From positions 225,156-289,155 of the forward strand of contig NZ_AP018921.1 of the NCBI RefSeq assembly GCF_003945385.1: a stretch of DNA of 64,000 nt. Direction: 5' to 3'. This document shows positions 50,775-60,265 of the stretch, piece after piece. A program made the position numbers and the translations under genes. The stretch comes from Pseudonocardia autotrophica. Its GTDB lineage: Bacteria; Actinomycetota; Actinomycetes; Mycobacteriales; Pseudonocardiaceae. Positions within the stretch are counted from its first letter, which is position 1. Every line of letters starts with the position of its first letter. The notes beneath the pieces are model-generated. The model was not told where the DNA came from. It made no database searches and was given only the letters and a program-made list of their open reading frames with translations.

Positions 50775-52387
50775 GGACGGCCCTTCGATAGGTGACCTGC
50801 CGCGACGATGAAGACAGCGACGTAGACTCCGACGGCCCCGACGAGGACGAGCGCGGAATGCCACAGGTCGGTGGCCGGGCCGACGCCACTGACCGCGACA
50901 ACGGCACCTGCCCCGAGCGCCGCGGTCGCCGCAGCGAGAGCCGGTCGGAGCAGCGCTCCGGCGGCTCCTCGGAGCGGTCGCCGTCCCGTGGTTCGCACGA
51001 TGAGCCGGGCGGTGCAGACCAGCCCGACCGTGTAGGCGAGCGAGAAGGCCGCGCCCAGCCCCACCACGACGTACCCGGCGGGCAGCAGAAGCGATGCCAG
51101 CACGGCCAGCAGCGACTGGATCAGGGCGATCACGATCTGCACCATTGCCGGGCCCCGGGTGTTCTCCCACGCGTGCAGGGTCCGGACCAGTACGAACTGG
51201 AACGAGTAGATCACGACGGCCGGTGCGAAGGTCGCCAGCACCAGGCCCATGAACCACGTGTCGGGCCCCGGGTTGCCGGGGAACAGCAGTCGAGTGATCA
51301 GCGGCGCGGTGATCAGCAGTGCGCACGCCACGGGCAGGAGCAGCCGACCCGACCGCACCAGGGCCTCCGTTGCCGCACGGGCAACGCGGTCGACGTCGTG
51401 CTCGACGGCTGCGCGGGCCATGCGCGGGAAGGCTGCCGTGACGACGGAGACCGCGATGATCGCGTGCGGGACCAACATGATCATGTTAGCGTTGGTGTAC
51501 TGCGCCAGGCCGGCCGCGTGGTCGGCGGTGTCTGCGGCCGCGCCGGCCGCATTCGCGACGATCGCGGTGATCGAGTACGCGATCTGGTTGGCGGCGACGA
51601 ACAGGACGGTCCAGCCGGCGAGCCGCAGGGAACGGCCGATTCCCGCCGCCCGGAGGTCTCTGCGGGGCCGGACGCGAACACCTGCCGCGCGCAGCGCCGG
51701 CAGGAGGACCAGGACCTGGACCAGTACGCCGGCGGTGGCGCCGCCGGCGATGGCGAGGACCTCGCCGGGCGATACCGTCTCCGCGGCGTTCGCGTCCGGC
51801 CCAGTGGCGATCCCACCCAGGAACAGGAACGGGACCGCGGCGGCGATCCCGACGACGTTGTTCGCGACCGGGGCCCACATCATCGGCCCGGGCCGGTCCC
51901 GGGCCAGGAGCACCTGACTGAGCACCGCGAAGATCCCGTAAAGCGGAATCTGCGGCAGGCACCACGCCAGGAACGCGGCGAGGAGAGCGGTGTCCCGCGG
52001 CGGCCAGGCGCCGCCCGTGTAGAGACGGGCGATCCACGGGGCCAGCAGCACCCCGATGACCGTCGCAGGGAGCAGGACGAGCAGGGCAACGCTGAGAAGG
52101 CGGCCGGCGAACGCGTCACCCTCCTGCCGCCCGTTCGCGGCGGCCCGGATCAGCTGCGGGACGAACACGCTGCTGATCGCACCGCCGGCCAGCAGGGTGT
52201 AGACGATCGAGGGGAGCGTGTTGGCCAGGGTCAGCGCGTTGCCCACCACGTGGAGCCCGAAGGCCGCGGCCCAGACCGACGCACGGATGAAACCCAGGAC
52301 CCGGGACAGGGCGGTGGCGACCGCGAGCCCCGACACCCGAGCCCCGCGGGTCACAGCCCCACCTGGCCTCGCGACGGAAGCCCTCAC
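50759..52387 (-). CDS. murJ: MurJ/MviN-family lipid II flippase
   Basis: This 542-residue protein has 14 or so membrane helices and the MurJ start GLAVATALSRVLGFIRASVW, followed by NALTLANTLPSIVYTLLAGG and the central PRRDLRAAGIGR segment. MurJ moves lipid II or related precursors across the membrane. It is shorter than the mycobacterial MurJ-kinase fusion. Start GTG overlaps the lipoprotein stop (GTGA), and the regulator gene begins within its end. An accessory second copy is likely, as the species must keep its chromosomal murJ. Confidence 0.9.
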   Translation of the reverse strand: MRASVARPGGAVTRGARVSGLAVATALSRVLGFIRASVWAAAFGLHVVGNALTLANTLPSIVYTLLAGGAISSVFVPQLIRAAANGRQEGDAFAGRLLSVALLVLLPATVIGVLLAPWIARLYTGGAWPPRDTALLAAFLAWCLPQIPLYGIFAVLSQVLLARDRPGPMMWAPVANNVVGIAAAVPFLFLGGIATGPDANAAETVSPGEVLAIAGGATAGVLVQVLVLLPALRAAGVRVRPRRDLRAAGIGRSLRLAGWTVLFVAANQIAYSITAIVANAAGAAADTADHAAGLAQYTNANMIMLVPHAIIAVSVVTAAFPRMARAAVEHDVDRVARAATEALVRSGRLLLPVACALLITAPLITRLLFPGNPGPDTWFMGLVLATFAPAVVIYSFQFVLVRTLHAWENTRGPAMVQIVIALIQSLLAVLASLLLPAGYVVVGLGAAFSLAYTVGLVCTARLIVRTTGRRPLRGAAGALLRPALAAATAALGAGAVVAVSGVGPATDLWHSALVLVGAVGVYVAVFIVAAGHLSKGRPWTTP

Positions 52388-53397
52388 CGGGTCACCGCCC
52401 GGGCAGCCGGCTTACCCGGAGTGATCCCGACGTGCACGTGGTCGCGGTGGACCGCGTCGGTGAAGTACCCGGGCCCGGCGACACGGATCGGCCCGCCGAC
52501 CTCGGTCGCCCCGGCCTCGCCGGCGGCCGTCATCACGGCCTCGAGGCGGCCGCCGTCGCGGAGCTCCTCGACCGGCACGCCGTCGATCGCCCTGATGTCG
52601 AACGCCCGACCGACCGCATGGTTGGACAACCGGCTGGTCGGATAGACCGTGCCGGGGTGACCGGTGGCCGCGACCTGCACGTCGATCCTGGCACGGGCTC
52701 CAAGCCGCTGCAGGACACCCAGGATCGGGTCGCCGACACGACGCTCGACGATGTCGGCCCGCACCGGCTCGGGCAGGACGAGGGCGGGGTCCCCGAGCAC
52801 AGCGCGTCCGAGAGCGGTCGGCCCACCGGCGCGGGCCGGGGCGAGAGGCGGGCGAGGGGGAGCGACCGACGCCGTGACCTCCCACCGGCCCGCGAGCAGG
52901 ACGAGCCGGACGTCGAGCACCAGCTGTCGCACACCGTCGTGCCCGGTGTCGCCCCAACTCTGCTCGGCGAGCACGATCACGCTCGCCGTGGTCGCGGTGA
53001 GGCCACCCTGTTGCGCGAACACGACCCGTGTCCGTGCGCGGGGGGTGGGGAGATCGACCAGTTGCGGTGCGACGGCGCCAAGGGCTGCGGGGTAGCCGGC
53101 CGCGACGACGCGCTCGCTGGCGGCGGTGGGCTCGATCTCCTCCCAGCTGCCGACCGCCTCGACGAAGGCGACGGCGGCCTCCTTCGACAGGTCCCCGCGA
53201 CTGGTGCGCGGAGCCGTCGCCACGTCGTCGGGGACAGGTGCGCTGGTGACCGGTGCAGGCGTCGGTGCACCCGCATCGAGGCGTGGCGAGGCCGGCGCGG
53301 CGCCGGCACATCCGGCGGTGACGAGGACAAGCAGCACGAGCGCCGCGGCCGGGAGCAGCCGGTCGCGGCGCGTCGCGCTCCGTGCAGCGGAAGTCAT
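52384..53397 (-). CDS. Lipoprotein with M15-like peptidase domain
   Basis: The 337-residue lipoprotein has a signal ending in the lipobox VTAGC (Cys29). The C-terminal 120 residues show SNHAVGRAFDIRAIDG and VHRDHVHVGI, the zinc-site spacing of D-Ala-D-Ala carboxypeptidases and hedgehog-like peptidases (H-x6-D, HDHVH). The N-terminal half (VAFVEAVGSWEEIEPTAASE, LAEQSWGDTGH) is unassigned. It probably trims peptidoglycan. It is coupled to the acetyltransferase (ATGA) upstream and to murJ downstream. Confidence 0.75.
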   Translation of the reverse strand: MTSAARSATRRDRLLPAAALVLLVLVTAGCAGAAPASPRLDAGAPTPAPVTSAPVPDDVATAPRTSRGDLSKEAAVAFVEAVGSWEEIEPTAASERVVAAGYPAALGAVAPQLVDLPTPRARTRVVFAQQGGLTATTASVIVLAEQSWGDTGHDGVRQLVLDVRLVLLAGRWEVTASVAPPRPPLAPARAGGPTALGRAVLGDPALVLPEPVRADIVERRVGDPILGVLQRLGARARIDVQVAATGHPGTVYPTSRLSNHAVGRAFDIRAIDGVPVEELRDGGRLEAVMTAAGEAGATEVGGPIRVAGPGYFTDAVHRDHVHVGITPGKPAARAVTR

Positions 53398-54161
53398 GCA
53401 CGATCCGTCGTGGCCAGACAACGCCCGAAGTGCGCGACCGGCACGCCGTCGCGGGTCCGGCTCCGGTGGAGCCAGGTCCAGCCGGTGTGTTCGTAGAACC
53501 GCACGGCGGAGTCCGGTTCCGTCGCGGTCACCAGCTCGACCCAGGAAACCCCGAGGCTCGTACAACGGTCGAGGTAGATCTCGACCAGCCCGACGCCGGC
53601 TCCACGGGTCCCCGGATCGACGGCGACGGCGGTCAGCTCACCGGTCGGTTCCTCGCGCTCGAGTGGTTGCGCGGTGGGCGTGCCCGAGCGTCCCCGCCAG
53701 AGGCGGGCGGCGTAGGTCGTCGCTCGACAGCGCAGGAACGTGGCGAGAAGCCGCGGGCGGGCCACGAGAGCGAAGAGGCCGTGTCGGATGAGTGCTCCCC
53801 GGTGGCGCCGCAGCAATTCGCGCCGGAACGCGCGGCGATCCGTGGTACCGACCAGGAACCCGACGACCGTTTCGGCGCTGGCGTCGTCGCTGCGCTTGAT
53901 CGCAACGAGGCCGATGGCGTGGGGGCTGTCGAGGAAGGCGGCCTGCCAGCGTGCGACGAAACCCGTGCCGAGGCGCGGGAAGAAGCCGATCGGCAGGTGT
54001 GCGACATGCAGGCCGGCCATTGCGGACAGGTCGTAGGTCGTCGCGGTACGGACGAACACACGCGGACGGCGTCCGGCGGGCCGGGGAGGGCCGTTCGGTG
54101 CGGTGGGAACGGGAAGTGTCGCTGCGGATGCTCGATGCCGACACGTCGAGATGACGCCCAT
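53394..54161 (-). CDS. GNAT-family acetyltransferase
   Basis: The 255-residue protein contains the GNAT fold: AETVVGFLVGTTD as the middle strands, LTAVAVDPGTRGAGVGLVEI as the acetyl-CoA loop, and VELVTATEPDSAVRFYEHTG as the final motif. The domain starts near residue 37 (VFVRTATTYDLSAMAGLHVA), so a start nearer that point is possible. It heads the operon whose other genes act on the cell envelope. Substrate unknown. Confidence 0.85.
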   Translation of the reverse strand: MGVISTCRHRASAATLPVPTAPNGPPRPAGRRPRVFVRTATTYDLSAMAGLHVAHLPIGFFPRLGTGFVARWQAAFLDSPHAIGLVAIKRSDDASAETVVGFLVGTTDRRAFRRELLRRHRGALIRHGLFALVARPRLLATFLRCRATTYAARLWRGRSGTPTAQPLEREEPTGELTAVAVDPGTRGAGVGLVEIYLDRCTSLGVSWVELVTATEPDSAVRFYEHTGWTWLHRSRTRDGVPVAHFGRCLATTDRA

Positions 54162-54255
54162 GACAGAACTCCAGGCGGGAAGCTCCGGAACACCGGAGAC
54201 GGGGGTGATCGGGCCATGGGCCGCCCGAACACCCGTGCGAAATGTCTCGGCGAGG

Positions 54256-54822
54256 TCAGGCGGCCAGCGCCGACACCGGGGGGCCTCGTCGGGCGACGTC
54301 GCGGACGATCGACCACTGGGGCACGGGCAGCGCCGGTTCGTAGCCGACCAGGCGCGGCGAGCGGACCGGCCGCTTGGGCGTCGAGGCGATGCGCCGGATC
54401 AGCGCAACCAGCAAGGGACGCAGGGCAGCAACGAGGCTGCCGAGCTGCTGAACCTGGGTGACGGCGACGACGATCAGTGCCCCCAGGACGACGTGCACGA
54501 CCGAAAGCGACATCTCCCCGGAGTGGTCCGTGACCGGCGGGACCAGCTTGGTCGAGGCGTGCAACGCCGGCTGCGCCACAACAGCGCCGTTGACCATGGC
54601 CAGCAGTCCCTCGTACCGACGTGCGGTGACCAGGCGCGCGAGCGCGACCGATGCCGCGACCACGCCGACCGTCGCAGCGTGCACGGGGTGTTCACCGGCC
54701 GCCAGGTCCATCCCGATCGCGAGGACGGCGGTCGCGAGGGCGGCCACGAGCAGCGCCCGCGTCGAGGAAGGACGTGCGTCCGCCAGCACGACACTCCTCC
54801 CCTCAACCGGACCGAGTGGCAT
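54256..54822 (-). CDS. Hypothetical membrane protein, four helices
   Basis: From the ATG at 54822 the 188-residue product has four hydrophobic segments (ALLVAALATAVLAIGMDLAA, TVGVVAASVALARLV, SLSVVHVVLGALIVVAVTQ and SLVAALRPLLVALI) separated by short loops, with an Arg/Pro tail. No family recognised. It is upstream of the five-gene envelope operon by about 95 bp, in the same direction, and may share its promoter. Confidence 0.6.
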   Translation of the reverse strand: MPLGPVEGRSVVLADARPSSTRALLVAALATAVLAIGMDLAAGEHPVHAATVGVVAASVALARLVTARRYEGLLAMVNGAVVAQPALHASTKLVPPVTDHSGEMSLSVVHVVLGALIVVAVTQVQQLGSLVAALRPLLVALIRRIASTPKRPVRSPRLVGYEPALPVPQWSIVRDVARRGPPVSALAA

Positions 54823-55451
54823 CACTCGGACGTTTTTACGGTAGCGCAGGGCAGCAATTGATCCGGCGCAGGCACAGATCGGCGCTCGACTGTGCCGCTG
54901 GACGTACGACCTACCTCTTGTGGACGCGGTCCTCTTGTGGACGCGACCTGGCGATCCTGTGTCAGTCAATGGGTGGCTATGGCTTCTTGGTTCGGCACAC
55001 GTCGCGTGCCGCCATCCGCTCGTAGTGTGACGGTCCGCAACCAACTGATCACTACAACATCAAGTAGGACGATGAACTAACGAATTGAGCCCGACGCGCA
55101 GGCCTGGTTTCAGGAGCTGCAGATCGGCGACAAGGTCCAGGCCACCACCGCCTCGGTCGAAACGGGGAACGGGACGGTCGTTCCATGCTGACTGAGGCGC
55201 CGCCGGCTCGTGCGCTGTGACGGGCCGGCGGGGCGAGGGTCTTCAGACGGGGACGGGGCACCACGCGCGTACCGGGCGACTTCACGCCGAGCCACTGGCG
55301 AGCTCAATCGGCGGGCGCGGCCGCCTGCACGATCGTGCGAGAGAACGGGGTGCACCGTCGACCTCACACGTCGCGACGCCGCCGTGGTCGGCCACGGTGT
55401 GCTCGACCATCACGGGGTGGTCATTCATGCCGCCGAGAACCCGGTGACGGG
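54823..55451. other. Intergenic region with a possible enzyme fragment
   Basis: No complete gene is seen in 629 bp. A plus-strand frame at about 55080-55190 reads EPDAQAWFQELQIGDKVQAT then ETGNGTV, resembling the end of an L,D-transpeptidase, and may be a remnant. An inverted repeat GTAGTG (55022-55027) / CACTAC (55050-55055) could be an operator. Confidence 0.3.
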
Positions 55452-56702
55452 TCACTGGTCGCGGCTTTTCCACCCGGCCGTGCCACGCAGCACCACTCGC
55501 GCGCCGTCGAGTAGGACCGCGCCGAACAACGCCCAGATCAGCGGGGCCAGTGGCGCGAACGCGGTCCGGGTGCGCATCAGCCGCGCGGCGCGGTGGTGCG
55601 CCGCCGCAGCAGCGCCCCAGCCGAGCAGCCCGGTCGTGACCAGGCCGATAGCCCGGGCGCTTCGGCCGCGTCCGGATCGGCCCGGCGTCCGCGCCACCCG
55701 CCGGACCCGCAGCCCGCACACCACGGCCACCGGCCCGGCCAGCGACATCGCCGCGTGCGTCAGCCCGCCCCCGGCCAGCACGAGCACCGACCGTTCGGTT
55801 GCGGCCACCAGCGTCTTGCGGAACGACGCCCAGCCGGCGCCGAAAGGGTCCAGCCCGCTGGTGGTGACCAGGCCGTGGGCGTCGACCAGCCTGGTGCGGC
55901 CGCCGTCGTCGCGTACCCGGGTCGCCAGCAGCACGTCCTCGATCCGGCGATCCCGCAGCGCCGTCCAGCCACCGACCGCGTCGAACCGGTCGCGGCGCAC
56001 CAGTAGGCACTGACCGATCGCCAACGCTCTCCGTGCCCGGCCCTTCGGGTCGGCGTGTTCGCCGATGAACACGATCCCGGTCGGCATCAGCAGCGACCAC
56101 GCCGCCGACCCGCCCGGCGGCGGGGTGCCGGCCGCGGAGACCAGGTCCGCGTCGTGCTGCACCGCGGTGGCTCGCAGCCGGCCCAGCAGCTCGGGCGCGA
56201 GCTGCGTGTCGGCGTCGACGAACAGCAGCCACTCTGGTGGCGCGATCCCGGACCGGTCCCGTGCGACGCGGTCGGTATCCAACCCGATCTGCATCGCCGC
56301 GACCTTCCCGGACCAGCCGGCCGGGCGACCCTCGCCGCGCACGACCGTCACCCGTGGGTCGTCGTCTGCGTGCCGGGCCGCGATCTGCCCGGTGCCATCC
56401 GATGAGTCGTCGTCGACCACGACTATCCGCACGTCCGGCATGGTCTGCGCGCGCAGCGCATCGACGCAGGCCCCGATCCGGGGCGCCTCGTCCCGGGCCG
56501 GGACGACGATCGTCACCGAGCCGTCCTCGTCGCCCGGCGCCTCGGCGAGGGGTGTGATCCGGCGTACTCGCTCGACCGTGCGCGTGCCGCGCCACGCCGT
56601 CGCCAGCGAGGCCGCGATCAGGAGGAAATGTCCACACCCACCCAGCACGAGCGTGATCGTCGCGCACCACGGTTGGCGGGCGATGGACGGGCTGTTGGCC
56701 AC
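55452..56702 (-). CDS. Family-2 glycosyltransferase, membrane bound
   Basis: This 416-residue enzyme starts at GTG 56702 with one membrane helix (TITLVLGGCGHFLLIAASLA). The GT-A domain follows: VTIVVPARDEAPRIGACVDA, VVDDDSSDGTG, FVDADTQL (DxD), and RDRRIEDVLLATRV near the acceptor site. Three C-terminal helices end the protein, a layout seen in GT2 enzymes that glycosylate lipids such as carotenoids or hopanoids. It is divergent from the sulfoquinovose synthase gene, so it may attach sulfoquinovose, but this is inference. Confidence 0.85.
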   Translation of the reverse strand: MANSPSIARQPWCATITLVLGGCGHFLLIAASLATAWRGTRTVERVRRITPLAEAPGDEDGSVTIVVPARDEAPRIGACVDALRAQTMPDVRIVVVDDDSSDGTGQIAARHADDDPRVTVVRGEGRPAGWSGKVAAMQIGLDTDRVARDRSGIAPPEWLLFVDADTQLAPELLGRLRATAVQHDADLVSAAGTPPPGGSAAWSLLMPTGIVFIGEHADPKGRARRALAIGQCLLVRRDRFDAVGGWTALRDRRIEDVLLATRVRDDGGRTRLVDAHGLVTTSGLDPFGAGWASFRKTLVAATERSVLVLAGGGLTHAAMSLAGPVAVVCGLRVRRVARTPGRSGRGRSARAIGLVTTGLLGWGAAAAAHHRAARLMRTRTAFAPLAPLIWALFGAVLLDGARVVLRGTAGWKSRDQ

Positions 56703-56789
56703 GCCTGGGTGATGGTGGCGGTCCCGGGTCGGCCGAACACGGGTAGAAATTCGGACAAGGCGGACGACGTGATGAGGCGAGGGGTGTCG

Positions 56790-57938
56790 ATGAAGGTTCT
56801 GGTCCTCGGCGGCGACGGCTACCTGGGGTGGCCAACAGCACTGCACCTGTCCGACTGCGGCCATGAGGTGGCGGTGCTGGACAACGGGGCACGCCGCGGC
56901 TACGACGACGAGCTCGGCGTCACGAGCCTGGTCCCGATCCGCAGGCTCGACGAGCGCGTCACCGCCTGGGAGGAGGTCTCGGGCGCCCAGTTGTCCGTCT
57001 ATCACGGCGACCTGCTCGACGCGGAGTACGTGAGCGCCACCCTCGCCGAGTTCCGCCCCGACGCGGTCGTGCACTTCGCCGAGCAGCGCTCCGCGCCGTA
57101 CTCGATGCTGGACCGCGCCCACGCCACCTACACCCAGCACAACAACGTCGTCGGCACCCTGAACCTGCTCTACGGGATCGCCGAGACCGACCCGGACATC
57201 CACCTGGTCAAGCTCGGGACGCTGGGTAAGTACGGCACCCCGAACATCGACATCGAGGAGGGGTGGCTGACCGTCGAGCACAACGGGCGCAGCGACCGGG
57301 TGCTGTTCCCGAAGCGGCCGGGCAGCTTCTATCACCTGTCCAAGGTCCACGACAGCCACAACATCGAGTTCGCCTGCCGCGCGTGGGACCTGCGGGCCAC
57401 CGATCTCAACCAGGGCGTGGTCTACGGCCACCACACCGCGCAGACCGGCCGTGACGAGCGGCTGGCGACCCGCTTCGATTACGACGCGGTGTTCGGCACC
57501 GTGCTCAACCGGTTCATCGTCCAGGCCGTGCTCGGCGAACCGCTGACCGTCTACGGCTCCGGCGGTCAGACCCGCGGCGTGATCGACATCCGGGACACCG
57601 TCGAGTGCGTCCGGCTCGCCGTCGAGAACCCCGCGGCGCGCGGCGAGTTCCGGGTGTTCAACCAGCTCACCGAGTCGTTCTCGGTCGGCGAGCTGGCCAA
57701 ACTCGTCGCCGATACACACCCCTGCACCGAGATCACGCACCTGGACAACCCACGGGTCGAAGCCGACCAGCACCACTACAACGTCGTCTCCACCGGCCTC
57801 GCCGAGCTGGGCCTGCGCCCGCACCTGCTCGCCGACACCCTGATCACCTCGATGTTCGAGCTGGTCGAGCGGCACGCCGGCCGAGTGAACCGCGCCGCGC
57901 TGCTGCCGGCCACGCAGTGGCGCCTGCCCGGACGATGA
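56790..57938 (+). CDS. sqdB: UDP-sulfoquinovose synthase homologue
   Basis: This 382-residue SDR enzyme closely follows plant SQD1 and bacterial SqdB: LVLGGDGYLGWPTALHLSDC for NAD, VVHFAEQRSAPYSMLDRAHA, TQHNNVVGTLN, GTLGKYGTPNIDIEEG, FYHLSKVHDSHN (catalytic Tyr and Lys), and LNQGVVYG. The reaction makes UDP-sulfoquinovose from UDP-glucose and sulfite. It starts at ATG 56790 with GAGGCGAGGGG upstream. The usual partner SqdX is not present in the window; the nearby GT2 may replace it. Sulfolipid in this group is little described. Confidence 0.9.
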   Translation: MKVLVLGGDGYLGWPTALHLSDCGHEVAVLDNGARRGYDDELGVTSLVPIRRLDERVTAWEEVSGAQLSVYHGDLLDAEYVSATLAEFRPDAVVHFAEQRSAPYSMLDRAHATYTQHNNVVGTLNLLYGIAETDPDIHLVKLGTLGKYGTPNIDIEEGWLTVEHNGRSDRVLFPKRPGSFYHLSKVHDSHNIEFACRAWDLRATDLNQGVVYGHHTAQTGRDERLATRFDYDAVFGTVLNRFIVQAVLGEPLTVYGSGGQTRGVIDIRDTVECVRLAVENPAARGEFRVFNQLTESFSVGELAKLVADTHPCTEITHLDNPRVEADQHHYNVVSTGLAELGLRPHLLADTLITSMFELVERHAGRVNRAALLPATQWRLPGR

Positions 57939-58571
57939 CGTCGGGGCGACAGTGCCTGGGCCACAGAACACGCCGGTGAGGCTGTCGGCGATGCACGCAC
58001 CCGTCGCCGGACCCGCCGTGATCGGGTCCACCACCGCTTCTCACGGACGCCACTGCAGCGACGAGAAATGAACGACAGGCGGTTACCCATCCTGGAGCGG
58101 ACGTCCCGCGTTGGGGCACTCGCAGTCGAGACGATTGCCGTGCTGGTAGTCGCATCGGCCCGCCCGTGCTGCGGCGCGGTGGCGGAGGCGCCCACCCCAG
58201 TGGGCCGCGGATGCCGCCAGACCGGGCCCACCCAGCGGGTGCAGCGTGCACCATCAGGACGAAGCGATAACCATCGGCAGGTATACGCTAAGTGACGATC
58301 TTTCGTCGAAACGGGTACCTCATTCACGGGTGGGTGGTCTTCGTCATGAAGCGGCCGGGGTCAGCCATTCACCGTGGTCGTCGACCTGCTGGCGCCTACG
58401 CCTGAGACGCCGCACTCTCTAACCGCTCTGACCTGCAGTGTTGGTTGAGACATCGATGGTCGTGTCTATAGCCGCGCCCCGATAGGACGTCGTGCGCGAG
58501 TTGTGTGATGACGCACCAACGCTGGGATGCGCGGACGGGCCTGCCGATGACGCTGGTACGGTTCGGCTACT
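57939..58571. other. Intergenic region
   Basis: About 630 bp have no convincing gene. A minus-strand frame near 58340-58410 (RRLRRRRQQVDDHGEWLTPA) may be the tail of a lost gene. The part 58260-58340 is AT-richer and could hold a promoter for the secreted protein downstream. Confidence 0.4.
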
Positions 58572-59060
58572 GTGAGCAACCTCGTCGGCGTGCTGGGGAC
58601 ACGGGTGCCAAGATCCGGTGCCCGCCGCGCCGTGGTACTCCTCGCCCTGTCGATGGTCTTGCTGATCTGTGGGCTGCACCTGCTCTTGCCGGTCCACGGC
58701 CCTGAGCTCGTCGCCGGAAAGTCCTCGACGCAGCTGACAGGGTCGCCGGCGGCCGCGGGCGTCGCGGCTGACCAGTCGGCCGACCACCGAGACCAGATCG
58801 GTGCCGAGCGCCCCGCCGCTCCGCATTCGCATCCTGATGCTCCTGTGTGTCATCAGGACGGAGCCCACGACGAGTCGACTCTCACGGCTCGCGCTGACCG
58901 TCCCGCCCCACCGGACGTCTTCGCCGGAGCGGGCGTCGAGATCCGCGTAGCGGCCGCGATGCGGGCACCGCCGCGGATACACCGCGCAGTCAAGACCACG
59001 CCCGCTCGAGCAGAAGGTGGGCGTCACCACTTAGTCCTGGCACAGATCTCGCGGACATAG
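58572..59060 (+). CDS. Small exported His-rich protein
   Basis: The 162-residue product has a signal or anchor helix ([20 protein letters not shown]) and an exported His/Asp-rich section ([20 protein letters not shown]). It ends with a basic stretch. The layout resembles metal-responsive LpqS-like and related small proteins of actinobacteria, and that of the protein at 34610. It is followed by the Cds1-like gene 100 bp on. Function not known. Confidence 0.55.
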   Translation: MSNLVGVLGTRVPRSGARRAVVLLALSMVLLICGLHLLLPVHGPELVAGKSSTQLTGSPAAAGVAADQSADHRDQIGAERPAAPHSHPDAPVCHQDGAHDESTLTARADRPAPPDVFAGAGVEIRVAAAMRAPPRIHRAVKTTPARAEGGRHHLVLAQISRT

Positions 59061-59161
59061 AGGCCTCGGCGACCACGGATCCGATCCCGGTCGTCGCTTC
59101 TCGCGCCCCTACATCGCTCCCTGGCGGTGCGGCACATGCCCGCGCCCGAATGAGGTCTGTC

Positions 59162-60265
59162 ATGTCCACTCCTTTCACGACTCTTCCCGCCGATGCCCCC
59201 GGCGTCGCTGCGCGACGTTGCTTCCAGTTGACCGACGTCGTCGGCTCCACACCGACGGTGTGGATCGACACACCCTTCAGCTCCGCCGGACGGGGGTTCT
59301 GGGCCAAGCTGGAAGGCACCAATCCCGGCGGGATCAAGGACCGCCCTGCCCTGCATATGGTCGAGCAGGCCCGGCAACGCGGTGATCTCGAGCCGGGCGG
59401 GCGGATCGTCGAGTCCACCAGCGGCACCCTCGGTCTCGGCCTCGCCCTGGCCGGGATCGCGTTCGGGCACCCCGTCACGCTGGTGTCCGACCCGGGGATG
59501 GAACCGCTGATGTATCGGCTCCTGTGTGCCTACGGTGCCGAGGTGGTGACCGTGCAGAGCCCGGCAGCGTGCGGTGGGTGGCAGCAGGCCCGCCGCGATC
59601 GCGTCGCCGAGGTGCTCGACCAGCATCCCGGCTCGTGGTGCCCGGACCAGTACAACAACCCCGACAACGTCAGCGCCTACGCCCCGCTCGCCGACGAACT
59701 GCACGCTCAGCTCGGAGACATCGATGTGCTCGTCTGCTCGGTCGGCACCGGAGGCCACTCGGCGGGCATCTCCCGCGCGCTACACCAGCATCTGCCCGAC
59801 CTGGAGGTCGTCGGGGTCGACACGGTCGGGTCCACGATCTTCGGCCAGCCCGCGCGACCGCGCCTGATGCGGGGGCTCGGCTCGAGCATCCATCCCCGCA
59901 ACGTCGACCACAGCATCTTTAGCGAGGTGCACTGGGTCGGCGCGGATGAGGCAGTCTCGGCGTGCCGTGCGATGGCCAGCGCCAGCTACTCCAGCGGAGG
60001 CTGGAGCGTCGGCGCCGTCGGCACGGTGGCCGGTTGGCTGGCCCGGACCCGGCCGGAGGGCACCCGGATCGCTGCGGTCTTCCCCGACGGCCCGCAGCGC
60101 TACTTCGACACCGTCTACAACGACGAGTTCTGCGCGGCGAAGGGGATCACCGTCGGTGCCCCTCCGCTGCACGACCCGGACGAGATCGACCGGCCCGACG
60201 CCGTCGAGGTCCACCGCTGGACCCGCTGTGCCACCGTGCTCCGGCCTACAGGACGCGAGAGCTGA
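59162..60265 (+). CDS. cds1: Cds1-like PLP-dependent cysteine-metabolising enzyme
   Basis: This 367-residue fold-type II PLP enzyme has the Lys motif [17 protein letters not shown] (near residue 57), the loop [15 protein letters not shown], and the phosphate-binding GTGGHSAG. The closest family I recognise is the L-cysteine desulfhydrase Cds1 of mycobacteria, a cysteine-synthase relative that releases H2S, though cysteine synthase activity is also possible. The ATG at 59162 is preceded by no strong ribosome site. The stop overlaps the MFS gene start by one base. Confidence 0.8.
   Translation: MSTPFTTLPADAPGVAARRCFQLTDVVGSTPTVWIDTPFSSAGRGFWAKLEGTNPGGIKDRPALHMVEQARQRGDLEPGGRIVESTSGTLGLGLALAGIAFGHPVTLVSDPGMEPLMYRLLCAYGAEVVTVQSPAACGGWQQARRDRVAEVLDQHPGSWCPDQYNNPDNVSAYAPLADELHAQLGDIDVLVCSVGTGGHSAGISRALHQHLPDLEVVGVDTVGSTIFGQPARPRLMRGLGSSIHPRNVDHSIFSEVHWVGADEAVSACRAMASASYSSGGWSVGAVGTVAGWLARTRPEGTRIAAVFPDGPQRYFDTVYNDEFCAAKGITVGAPPLHDPDEIDRPDAVEVHRWTRCATVLRPTGRES

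Noticed and set aside
50792..52645. 617-codon plus-strand frame opposite murJ
   Set aside because: Extreme Arg/Gly/Asp composition and complete overlap with an intact MurJ gene.
55452..58034. 860-codon minus-strand frame seen as a giant glycosyltransferase
   Set aside because: Only the part after the GTG at 56702 is the GT2; the upstream half is antisense to the well-supported sulfoquinovose synthase.
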